A stretch of DNA of 30,111 nt from Lentisalinibacter sp035655155 (lineage in GTDB: Bacteria; Pseudomonadota; Gammaproteobacteria; Steroidobacterales; Woeseiaceae). Position 1 is the first letter of the stretch; each line of letters starts with the position of its first letter. The position numbers and the translations under genes were made by a program. Below are positions 13,094 to 20,284 of this stretch, piece after piece. The stretch spans positions 1-30,111 of the forward strand of contig DASRVH010000036.1 in assembly GCA_035655155.1 (NCBI GenBank), written 5' to 3'. The notes below the pieces were generated by a model that made no database searches, was not told the DNA's origin, and worked only from the letters and a program-made list of their open reading frames with translations.

Positions 13094-13957
13094 ATGACGC
13101 GTCATACCGCCGGGGGCGGCCTCATCGTCAAACGGAAGCTGGCATGCGATCCCCGCACCCGCTATCTGCGCTTCCTGCCGCGCAACCCGGATCCCGCACG
13201 GCTGCCCATGGTGTGCGTACACGGCATCAGCCGCCATGCGCGCGGCCACCTGGAGGCCTTCGTGCCCTGGGCCGAACGCACCGGCACGGAGCTCATCGCG
13301 CCGCTGTACGACCGCCGGCGCTACCGCGGCTACCAGCGCCTGCGCTCGTCGAACCGGCGCCTGCACGCCGCGGCCGCGCTGGACGCGATCCTCGACGAGA
13401 CCGTGATGGACCGGCCGTGCCTGCTGTTCGGTTTCTCCGGCGGGGCGCAGTTCGCGCACCGCTATGCACTGGTGCGGCCCGGCCGGGTGGCCGCCCTGGC
13501 GATGGCGGCGGCCGGCTGGTACACCTTCCCCAGCCGCGCCGCGAGCTTTCCCTACGGTCTCGCGCCCGGGCGCCTGCCCGGCTCGCTCGCCATCGACTAC
13601 CCCGGGTTCCTGGGGCTGCCGAAGTGCGTGCTGGTGGGCGACCAGGACGTGGAGCGGGACGACTCCCTGCGCTCGAACCGCCGCCTGGACAGCGAGCAGG
13701 GCGACAACCGGCTCACACGCGCCACGGCCTGGGTGGAGGCCGTGAACCGGCAGGCCGGCAGGACAGCGGGGGCTCCCGTCTGCGAACTCGTGATCATGCC
13801 CGGCGCGGGCCACGACTGGACCGAGTGCTATGCCGGCGGCGGGCTCGCCCGCCGCGTCAGCGATTTCTTCGACGCACTGCAGCCGCAGGCGTCGGCAACT
13901 ACCGACTCGCCTTGCCTGCGCGTCGCCGCGGCGGGCGCCTACACCCCTTTCGATTGA
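13094..13957 (+). CDS. Alpha/beta hydrolase (esterase/lipase-like)
   Basis: A 287-aa protein without signal peptide. The fold and triad are complete: HGI oxyanion motif (43-45), nucleophile elbow GFSGG with S115, acid at VGDQD (D183 or D185) and GAGHDW with H240. The nucleophile elbow with two Gly after Ser and the PHB-depolymerase-like end GAGHDWTECY suggest an esterase or peptidase acting on small esters or amides. The last 25 residues are a loose tail (SATTDSPCLRVAAAGAYTPFD), perhaps coding only because the frame runs to the porin gene. It begins 9 nt after the ABC transporter and ends 14 nt before the porin, deep within the operon. The substrate is unknown. Confidence 0.85.
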   Translation: MTRHTAGGGLIVKRKLACDPRTRYLRFLPRNPDPARLPMVCVHGISRHARGHLEAFVPWAERTGTELIAPLYDRRRYRGYQRLRSSNRRLHAAAALDAILDETVMDRPCLLFGFSGGAQFAHRYALVRPGRVAALAMAAAGWYTFPSRAASFPYGLAPGRLPGSLAIDYPGFLGLPKCVLVGDQDVERDDSLRSNRRLDSEQGDNRLTRATAWVEAVNRQAGRTAGAPVCELVIMPGAGHDWTECYAGGGLARRVSDFFDALQPQASATTDSPCLRVAAAGAYTPFD

Positions 13958-13971
13958 TCATGGAGAGAATC

Positions 13972-15135
13972 ATGCACACGTTACCGTGCCGCCTGCTGCT
14001 GCTCGGGTTCCTGGCTGGCGCGGCGCCGACATTCACGGCCGCGGCGGCGGAAACGTCGTTCAGCCTGGAAGACGGCCTCGAGATCGAGTGGGACGACGAC
14101 CGCTACCTCAGCATGGGTGGACGCATCCACTACGACGTCGCGCGCTACGACGACGACGTGACGGTGCTCGAGGACGAGCAGGACTTCCGCCGCGCCCGCG
14201 CGATCCTGCGGGCCCGCTACGACGACTGGCAGTTCCGGGCGGACTACGACGTCGGCATCGTCGAGGGCTGGCGCAATCTGTACGTGCGCTACCGGGGCTG
14301 GAGCCGCAAGCGCCTCACCATCGGCAATCAGGTGGCGCCGTTCTCGCTGGACGAGCTGACCAGCAGCAACGATCTGGCCATGATGGAGCGCTCGCTGGCC
14401 TCCGCTCTCAGTCCGGCCATGCTCACCGGCATCTCGCTGCGCACCTGGGGCGACGACTGGAGCGCCACCGCCGGCGTGTTCGGCAACGAACTCAGCGATC
14501 TCGACCGGCGCACCGTCGACGGCACTTCGGTGATCGGCCGGGTGACCTGGGCGCCCATCCGCAAGAAGCGCCGGGTGCTGCACCTGGGCCTGGCCCAGGA
14601 GTACCGCTCCGTGGATTCGAATGAGGACGTGCGCATCCGCGCGCGCCCGGAGTCGCGCCTGACCGACGAGCGCCTGGTCAACACCGACCGTCTCGCCGGC
14701 GTGGACGCCCTCTGGACCACGGGGGTCGAGTTCATGGGCATCCTCGACAACGTCCGGCTGCAGTCGGAGTTCATGCGCATGGGTCTCAGGGGCGGCCCCA
14801 ACGAGGCCGATTTCACCGGCGGCTACGTGCAGGCCGGCTGGGTCGTCACCGGCGAGCGTTACCGCTACAGCCGCTCCCGGGGCGTGCCCACGTCCGTCCG
14901 TCCGAAAGGGGACTGGGGCGCGCTGGAGCTCTCGGCCCGCTACAGCACTCTGGACCTGGAGGACGGCCCCGTGACCGGCGGCGAGCAGTCCCAGATCACC
15001 GCGGCGGTCTCGCTCTATCTCAACGAGCAGCTGCGGGTCTCCGTGAACTACAGCCGTTACGATGCCGCGCCGAACCTGGACGGCATCGACGAGGACGGCT
15101 CCATCCTGATGTTCCGCTTCCAGGCGGCGTTGTAG
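13972..15135 (+). CDS. OprP/OprO-type outer-membrane porin
   Basis: A 387-aa protein with a signal peptide (residues 1 to about 26, LLLLGFLAGAAPTFTAAAA) followed by alternating beta-strand sequence throughout and a final strand SILMFRFQAAL. The segment LTIGNQVAPFSLDELTSSND, then MMERSLASALSPA, is typical of phosphate/pyrophosphate-selective porins, which form trimers. The acidic start EDGLEIEWDDDRYLSMGGRI also fits that family. Substrate selectivity cannot be read from the sequence. The ATG at 13972 is chosen for GGAGAG four bases upstream and the signal peptide; an ATG at 13960 would include the Shine-Dalgarno bases. No phosphate-starvation (Pho box) sequence is evident nearby, and the gene is embedded in an operon, so classical phosphate uptake is doubtful. 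Confidence 0.85.
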   Translation: MHTLPCRLLLLGFLAGAAPTFTAAAAETSFSLEDGLEIEWDDDRYLSMGGRIHYDVARYDDDVTVLEDEQDFRRARAILRARYDDWQFRADYDVGIVEGWRNLYVRYRGWSRKRLTIGNQVAPFSLDELTSSNDLAMMERSLASALSPAMLTGISLRTWGDDWSATAGVFGNELSDLDRRTVDGTSVIGRVTWAPIRKKRRVLHLGLAQEYRSVDSNEDVRIRARPESRLTDERLVNTDRLAGVDALWTTGVEFMGILDNVRLQSEFMRMGLRGGPNEADFTGGYVQAGWVVTGERYRYSRSRGVPTSVRPKGDWGALELSARYSTLDLEDGPVTGGEQSQITAAVSLYLNEQLRVSVNYSRYDAAPNLDGIDEDGSILMFRFQAAL

Positions 15136-15145
15136 GAGTCGCGCC

Positions 15146-16144
15146 ATGCAGCACTTTCGCCGCGTCCTGAAACACGTCGACCTCGAGCCGCTGCTGGCGG
15201 AGCTGTCGGAGCACGATGCGCTGTGGGCCGTGCAGCCCGGCCGCCAGCTGACCGCGCCCGCGCAGCGGCATACCAATGCCATCCCCATCCGCGGCCTGCG
15301 CCGCTCGCGCATCCGCGGCCGGCGGCGCCGGGACGTGCACGAGAGCCGCTACACGTCGCTGTCCGCCAGCTTCCCCGCCACCGTCGCGTTTATCGAGGCG
15401 TTCGCCGCCGAGCGCAATGGCAGCCCGGGCCGCGCCCGCTACGCCCGGCTGCCGCCCGGCAAGACGGTGCTGCCGCACACGGACCGCGGAGAGTACTACC
15501 GCTACCGTGACCGCTATCACCTGGTGATCCGCAGCGAGAAGGGCAGCCTGCTCCGCGCGGGCGGCGAGAGCGTGCGCATGCGCGAGGGCGAACTCTGGTG
15601 GTTCGACAACAAGGCCGTGCACGACGCCTGCAACGATGCCGAATCGGACCGGATCCACCTCATCTTCGACCTGATCCCGGCCGACCGGCGGATCAGCGGC
15701 GGTGCGGAGGACCCGCGCCGGATACTCGCCGGGGAGCGCGCCGCCCGGGAGGAGAGGGCCGTGCAGGAAGTGGGGGGCGCGGTCTCGCTGTACGTGAGTG
15801 CCCGGGAGCATCCGGCGGAGTGGGCCTCGCTGCTGGGCGAGGCGGGGCTGCTGCGCAGCGCCGAGGACAAACCCATCGCGGCACTCGCCCGGCTGCTGTG
15901 GCCCGACGTGCGGTCGTCGCGCCGCGCGCGCTACGAGTCGGCGATCGGCTGGTCGCTCGGGCTCATGGACATCGGCGCGATCGGGCCCGGCGAGGTGGCG
16001 GACGCGATCCGGGCCGCCGGCGGCCTCGAGGCCGTGCACGAACGCTGGCGGGCGGACCGGGACGCGGCGCTCTACGGCTTCCGCGCGCCGGCCGACGGCG
16101 CATGCCCCGACCAGAGGGCGACTGGCGAATCCGCTGCCGGGTAG
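15146..16144 (+). CDS. Aspartyl/asparaginyl beta-hydroxylase-like 2-oxoglutarate oxygenase
   Basis: A 332-aa soluble protein. Residues about 60-180 form the jelly-roll core of the AspH family: LPHTDRGEYYRYRDRYHLVI (H111), then LWWFDNKAVHDACN (H159) and DRIHLIFD (R169). The 10-residue step from the second His to the 2-oxoglutarate-binding Arg is that of AspH, and such enzymes use two His for Fe(II). Members hydroxylate peptidyl Asp/Asn or free small molecules. About 150 residues follow the core, mostly helical, with no known domain; they may bind substrate. AGGAG lies 6-8 nt before the ATG. It begins 10 nt after the porin. Whether the target is a protein or a metabolite is unknown. Confidence 0.85.
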   Translation: MQHFRRVLKHVDLEPLLAELSEHDALWAVQPGRQLTAPAQRHTNAIPIRGLRRSRIRGRRRRDVHESRYTSLSASFPATVAFIEAFAAERNGSPGRARYARLPPGKTVLPHTDRGEYYRYRDRYHLVIRSEKGSLLRAGGESVRMREGELWWFDNKAVHDACNDAESDRIHLIFDLIPADRRISGGAEDPRRILAGERAAREERAVQEVGGAVSLYVSAREHPAEWASLLGEAGLLRSAEDKPIAALARLLWPDVRSSRRARYESAIGWSLGLMDIGAIGPGEVADAIRAAGGLEAVHERWRADRDAALYGFRAPADGACPDQRATGESAAG

Positions 16145-16150
16145 TAGAAT
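16145..16150 (+). promoter_or_regulatory. Possible internal -10 element before the DUF4389 gene
   Basis: TAGAAT starts right after the oxygenase stop codon and 26 nt before the next ATG. The hexamer 17 nt upstream (CTGGCG) is a poor -35, so this is at best a weak internal promoter for the DUF4389-SDR pair. Confidence 0.25.
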
Positions 16151-16175
16151 CCGGCGGAGTAGCGGAGGTGCCGAC

Positions 16176-16481
16176 ATGAGCGACGACAGAACCGGCCCCG
16201 GGGCGCAGCGCCCCCTGGAAGAGAACGTGAAGTCGCGGTCCACCTGGCTGCGGCTGTTCTTCATGGTGGTGATCGCCTTCCTCTACGGCGTCTCGCGCGT
16301 CGTGTTGGGTGCGGTGGTGGTCATCCAGTTCTTCTGGGTGCTGTTCACCGCCGGGACGAACGACAACCTGAAGCGTTTCGGCCAGCAGCTCGCGACCTAT
16401 ACCTATCAGATCGTGCGCTACCTCACCTTCAACACCGAGGAACGCCCGTTCCCGTTCGATCTCGACTGGCCTCAGGAGTAG
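16176..16481 (+). CDS. DUF4389 family small membrane protein
   Basis: A 101-aa protein with two closely spaced membrane segments (about 24-41 and 43-58: LRLFFMVVIAFLYGVSRVVLG, VVVIQFFWVLFTAG) and a C-terminal part RFGQQLATYTYQIVRYLTFNTEERPFPF, the hallmark of DUF4389. Members are found widely in proteobacteria, often as single genes near unrelated neighbours, and have no established function. The Shine-Dalgarno GGAGG lies 7 nt before the ATG. It sits 31 nt after the oxygenase and 2 nt before the SDR gene. Confidence 0.85.
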   Translation: MSDDRTGPGAQRPLEENVKSRSTWLRLFFMVVIAFLYGVSRVVLGAVVVIQFFWVLFTAGTNDNLKRFGQQLATYTYQIVRYLTFNTEERPFPFDLDWPQE

Positions 16482-16483
16482 GG

Positions 16484-17257
16484 GTGAGCCTCGAAGCCTT
16501 CTCCCTCGCCGGGCAGACCGTGCTGGTGACCGGCGGCGCCGGCGGCATCGGCGCCGCGACCGCGCTGCGCCTGGCAGAGGCGGGCGCGGATGTCATCGTG
16601 CATTACCACACGGCCGGCGAGCGCGCCGATGCCCTGGCCCGGCGTATCGGCGAGCAGGGCGGCCGGGCCTTCACCGTCGGCGCCGACCTGTCTCGGGAGG
16701 CGGGTATCCGCGGATTGATCGGCGAGCTGGAGCGGCGGGGCGGCCTGCCGGACGGGGTGGTCAACATGGCCGCACGCCAGGACGTCACGGCCTTCGCGGA
16801 GATTGGCGCGGACGAATGGCGCGGGCTCATGGCCACCAACCTGGACGGCGTTTTCCTGATCACCCGGGAGATGGCCGCCCGCTGGCAGGCGGCCGGGTGC
16901 GGCGGCGCGGTGGTCAACGTGGCCTCCATCGAGGGGCTCGACCCGGCGCCGAATCACGCCCATTACGCGGCGAGCAAGGCGGGTCTGCTCATGCTGACCC
17001 GGGCGAGCGCCATGGAGCTGGGCCCGGCGGGCATCCGGGTCAACGCGGTCTCGCCGGGGCTGATCGACCGCGAGGGCCTGGCGGAAGCCTGGCCGGAGGG
17101 CGTGGCCCGCTGGCGGGAGAAGGCGCCGCTGGGCACGCTCGGCACCGCCACGGACGTGGCCGACGCCGTCGTCTATCTGCTGAGCCCGGCGGCCCGCTGG
17201 GTGAGTGGCGCGAACCTCGTCGTGGACGGGGGGATGAGCGCGGCGGCGCGCTGGTGA
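16484..17257 (+). CDS. Short-chain dehydrogenase/reductase (classical SDR)
   Basis: A 257-aa NAD(P)-dependent oxidoreductase. It has the TGGAGGIG cofactor motif (16-23), N119 in ATNLDG, S148 in VASIEG, and Y161-x-x-x-K165 (HYAASKAG), so the catalytic tetrad is complete. The usual NNAG is NMAA (94-97). The C-terminus VSGANLVVDGGMSAAARW is of the FabG/PTR1-like group; H-Y-H-T in VIVHYHTAGE after the second strand suggests NADPH preference. The substrate is uncertain: a 3-oxoacyl, pteridine or sugar carbonyl is possible. GTG start with AGGAG 5 nt upstream, two bases after the DUF4389 stop. Last gene of the rightward run. Confidence 0.9.
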   Translation: MSLEAFSLAGQTVLVTGGAGGIGAATALRLAEAGADVIVHYHTAGERADALARRIGEQGGRAFTVGADLSREAGIRGLIGELERRGGLPDGVVNMAARQDVTAFAEIGADEWRGLMATNLDGVFLITREMAARWQAAGCGGAVVNVASIEGLDPAPNHAHYAASKAGLLMLTRASAMELGPAGIRVNAVSPGLIDREGLAEAWPEGVARWREKAPLGTLGTATDVADAVVYLLSPAARWVSGANLVVDGGMSAAARW

Positions 17258-17264
17258 CGCCGCC

Positions 17265-17280
17265 GCGCCGCTTGCGGCGC
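17265..17280. terminator. Hairpin in the convergent gap (possible terminator)
   Basis: GCGCCGC-TT-GCGGCGC forms a short GC-only hairpin in the 42-nt gap between the converging SDR and M16 genes. No T-run follows on either strand, so intrinsic termination is doubtful, but its place between converging stop codons suits that role. Confidence 0.3.
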
Positions 17281-17299
17281 CGACTCCGCCGAATCCTCC

Positions 17300-18739
17300 T
17301 CAGTCTTCCTCGTCGCCGCCGACCCAGGGCGCGACCTGCTCGGCGATCTGGCTGCGGTCGCCGACCACGACCACGGTCATGTCCTGTTCGCGCAGATACA
17401 GCTCGGCCGTCTCCGAAACCTCTTCCGGCGTCACCGCGAAGACGTTGCTCACGTAGTCGGTCAGGTAGGAGTCCGGCAGCTCGTGCAGTTCCTGGAACGC
17501 GAGCAGGTTGATGATGCCGCCGCGGGTGGAGTTCTGCAGCACGAAGGTGCCGGCGGTGTAGTTCTTCACGCCGTCCAGCTCCTCCGCGGGCGGTGCCGCC
17601 GACTGCAGCCGCTCGACCTCGCCCATGATCTCCCCGATGGCGGGCCCGGTGACCTCCGTGGTCACGGCGGCCACTTCGGCCCAGTAGGCGTCCCGGTAGC
17701 GGCTGGAGAGCGTGCTGTAGGGCGAATAGGAGTAGCCCTTGTCCTCGCGGATGTTGCGGATGATGCGCGAGGAGAAGAAGCCGCCCAGCAGCGTGTTGGT
17801 GACCTGCAGCGGGATCCAGTCGGGGCTCGAGGGGTCGGGCACTGCGAGCCCCATATACAGGTTGGACTGGGAGGCGCCGGGTCGGTCGATGATGGCCACG
17901 GCCACCTTGCCCTCGGCGGGTTCCGGCACGTCGATCAGGATCTCCGGGCCCCCCGTCCAGTCGCCGAAGGACTCGCGGATGGCGGCGTCCACCGCCTGCC
18001 GGTCGAACTGCCCGGCCACGTAGACGTGGCTGCGCCGGGCGCCGTAGTTGTCCTCGTAGAAGCCCCGCGCGTCCTCCAGCGTGTAGGCGGCGAGCTGCTC
18101 GCCGTCCGGCAGCACGTTGCCGTAGGGATGGTCCCCGTACAGCGCGTTGCGGAACGCGGCCAGCGCCATCTGCTGGGGCTGGCTGCCGGCGATGCTCAGC
18201 TGGCGCTGGCGGTCGCGCTTCAGCCGCTCCAGCTCGGCGGCCGGGAACGCCGCGTTGCGGACGATGTCCGCCAGCAGCCGTGTCATCTGCGGCGCGTATT
18301 CCGCCAGGACGTCGCTCTCGACGATGGTGCGGTCTGCACCCACCTCGACGCTCACCTGGCCGCCCATGGCGGCGGCCTGCCGGGCGATCTCGGCGCCGCT
18401 GCGGCTGGCCGTGCCCTCCAGCAGGAAATCGCCGGCCAGATCGGCGAGCCAGGTCTGCCCGCCCTCGTTGAGGTTGCCGGCCCGCACGACCACGCTGACA
18501 GTCGCCTTCGGCAGCGTGCCGAACGCGACCAGGGTGGCGGCGAGCCCGTTCTCCAGGCCGAAGCTCTCCTTCTGCGGCAGCGAGAAGTCCTTCGGTTCGC
18601 CGCCCGGCGGCGGCGTCTCTTTCGCCGGTTCCGTCTCCTGCGCGCCGGCCGTCGCGGCCAGCAGGAGGGCGGCCAGCGCTGCTGTCGCCATGCCCGCCAG
18701 GGTGCGGGAGCGCATCGGCCGTGCTGTCTTACTGTTCAT
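17300..18739 (-). CDS. M16 family peptidase, non-catalytic partner subunit
   Basis: A 479-aa exported protein with signal peptide to about residue 33 (AALAALLLAATAGAQ). It has the two-lobed M16 fold, but the HxxEH position reads LADLAGDFLLEG, so no zinc can be bound. The C-lobe keeps the R-x-x-Y pocket, RNIREDKGYSYSPYS, which in M16B pairs binds substrate. This is the known arrangement of heterodimeric M16B proteases (as in mitochondrial processing peptidase alpha/beta and similar bacterial pairs). AGGAGGAG 8 nt before the ATG at 18739 fixes the start, which lies within the end of the active-subunit gene (11-nt overlap). Acts in the periplasm. Confidence 0.92.
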   Translation of the reverse strand: MNSKTARPMRSRTLAGMATAALAALLLAATAGAQETEPAKETPPPGGEPKDFSLPQKESFGLENGLAATLVAFGTLPKATVSVVVRAGNLNEGGQTWLADLAGDFLLEGTASRSGAEIARQAAAMGGQVSVEVGADRTIVESDVLAEYAPQMTRLLADIVRNAAFPAAELERLKRDRQRQLSIAGSQPQQMALAAFRNALYGDHPYGNVLPDGEQLAAYTLEDARGFYEDNYGARRSHVYVAGQFDRQAVDAAIRESFGDWTGGPEILIDVPEPAEGKVAVAIIDRPGASQSNLYMGLAVPDPSSPDWIPLQVTNTLLGGFFSSRIIRNIREDKGYSYSPYSTLSSRYRDAYWAEVAAVTTEVTGPAIGEIMGEVERLQSAAPPAEELDGVKNYTAGTFVLQNSTRGGIINLLAFQELHELPDSYLTDYVSNVFAVTPEEVSETAELYLREQDMTVVVVGDRSQIAEQVAPWVGGDEED

Positions 18740-20213
18740 CGCTGGTCTCCTCCTGTTCGCCTGCCGCAGCGCCGGGCTCCAGCACGAATATCGTGCGGTT
18801 CGTCGGCCGCAGGTACTCCTTCGCCGTCTGCAGGATCGTTTCCGGCGTGACTGCCAGGATGCGCTGCTCGAACTCGTTGATGAGCGTGGGGTCGTCGTCG
18901 AACAGCGAGAGCGAGGCCAGGACGTCCGCGCGGCCGAAGCCGTACATGCTGCCCAGGTAGTCGTAGAACGAGGAGCGCCACTTCACCGTCGCGCGCTCCA
19001 GCGTGTCGGCGTCCACCGGCTCCGTGCGCAGCCGCGCGATCACCTCGTCGATGATGCCGGTGATGCGCTCGGCGGCGACGTCGTTGTCGTGGATGAGGTA
19101 GGCCTGCCAGAGCATCGGGCCGTTGTAGTTCAGCATGTTGCCCAGGAAGGCGTTGATGCCGCCGGACACCGACGAAGTGATGCCGGCGTCCTTCACCAGC
19201 GCCTGGTGCAGCAGGCTGTCCTCGCCCTGGACCAGGATCTGGTCGATGAGGCCCATGGCGTACCACTGGGGCGTGAGGCGCGGCGGCACGTGGTAGGCGA
19301 AGGCGTAGCCCGGCCGCGTCGCCAGCGGATCGACCCGGCTCTCGCGCTTCTCGCTCTCCTGGCGCGGCTCGCTGATGTCCGGCAGCACGATCTCTTTTTC
19401 CGAGCGCGGGATATCGCCGAAGTGCTTGTCTACGAGAGCCAGGGCCTCGTCGTAGTCGATGTCGCCGACGATGGCCACGGCCGCGTTGTTGGGCGCGTAG
19501 TACTTCTGGAAGAAGGCGGCCACGTCGTCGAGGGTCGCGGCGTCCAGGTCCTCCAGGTCGCCGTAAAAATTATGGGCGTTGTACCAGTTCTCGTTGGCCG
19601 CCTGCGGCATGTCGAGCCAGGGAAAGCCGCCGTAGGGCGTGTTGAGGACATTCACTTTGACCTCGTTCTTCACCACCGCCTGCTGGTTGGCGAGGTTCTC
19701 TTGGGTGATGTCCAGGCTCGCCATGCGGTCGGCCTCGGCCCACAGCACGGTCTCGAGCTTGTGGGTCGGCACGATCTCGAAATAGTTGGTGTAGTCGAAC
19801 CGGGTCGAGCCGTTCAGCACGCCGCCGTTGCGCTGGACGAGTTGCACGAATTCCATCTTGCCGAGGTTCGCCGAGCCCTGGAACATCATGTGCTCGAACA
19901 GATGGGCGAAGCCGGTGCGGTCCCGGGGCTCGATGCGGAAGCCGATGTTGTAGTAGACGGCCACCGTGACGATGGGCGCGGTGGTATCCCGCGACATCGC
20001 CACCTTCAGGCCGTTGTCCAGCGTGTGGTAGCGCACCGGCACCCGATAGCCGGTGTCGGCGGCCTCCACGGGTCGGGTCTCCCCGGACGCTTCCGGCGCG
20101 GCGGCGCCGGCGGCAGGGGTTTCCGGTGCGCCGCCCGGCTGGCAGCCCGCCAGCAGCAGGGCCACGGCCGCGGCCGGCAGACCGGGAATGGCTGCGCGAT
20201 AGCGTGATTTCAT
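18729..20213 (-). CDS. M16 family zinc protease, catalytic subunit (lipoprotein)
   Basis: A 494-aa lipoprotein with lipobox LLAGC (Cys24) and a Pro/Ala/Glu linker. The inverted zinc motif HLFEH (H104, E107, H108) is intact and the third ligand, E184 in VKNEV, lies 76 residues later, as usual. The segment GSTRFDYTNYFEIVP is typical of pitrilysin-like M16 enzymes, which cleave short unfolded peptides in a closed chamber. It is expected to work with the inactive subunit encoded downstream; the overlap TAA/ATG suggests translational coupling. Membrane anchoring of one subunit would hold the soluble partner at the envelope. It is the third gene of a leftward series, 71 nt behind the SLC13 permease. 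Confidence 0.94.
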   Translation of the reverse strand: MKSRYRAAIPGLPAAAVALLLAGCQPGGAPETPAAGAAAPEASGETRPVEAADTGYRVPVRYHTLDNGLKVAMSRDTTAPIVTVAVYYNIGFRIEPRDRTGFAHLFEHMMFQGSANLGKMEFVQLVQRNGGVLNGSTRFDYTNYFEIVPTHKLETVLWAEADRMASLDITQENLANQQAVVKNEVKVNVLNTPYGGFPWLDMPQAANENWYNAHNFYGDLEDLDAATLDDVAAFFQKYYAPNNAAVAIVGDIDYDEALALVDKHFGDIPRSEKEIVLPDISEPRQESEKRESRVDPLATRPGYAFAYHVPPRLTPQWYAMGLIDQILVQGEDSLLHQALVKDAGITSSVSGGINAFLGNMLNYNGPMLWQAYLIHDNDVAAERITGIIDEVIARLRTEPVDADTLERATVKWRSSFYDYLGSMYGFGRADVLASLSLFDDDPTLINEFEQRILAVTPETILQTAKEYLRPTNRTIFVLEPGAAAGEQEETSDEQ

Positions 20214-20284
20214 GAGGGTTTCCAGTCTTGCGGTGGAAAGGACAGGAGACTACCAGAGCCCCGCGGGGTTCCCAACGCGGCCGC

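Noticed and set aside
11653..13971. Very long rightward frame reaching the porin gene, as if a 1160-aa fusion
   Set aside because: Up to 13971 it is out of frame with the ABC and hydrolase genes and Arg/Pro/Gly-rich; only the porin part is real.
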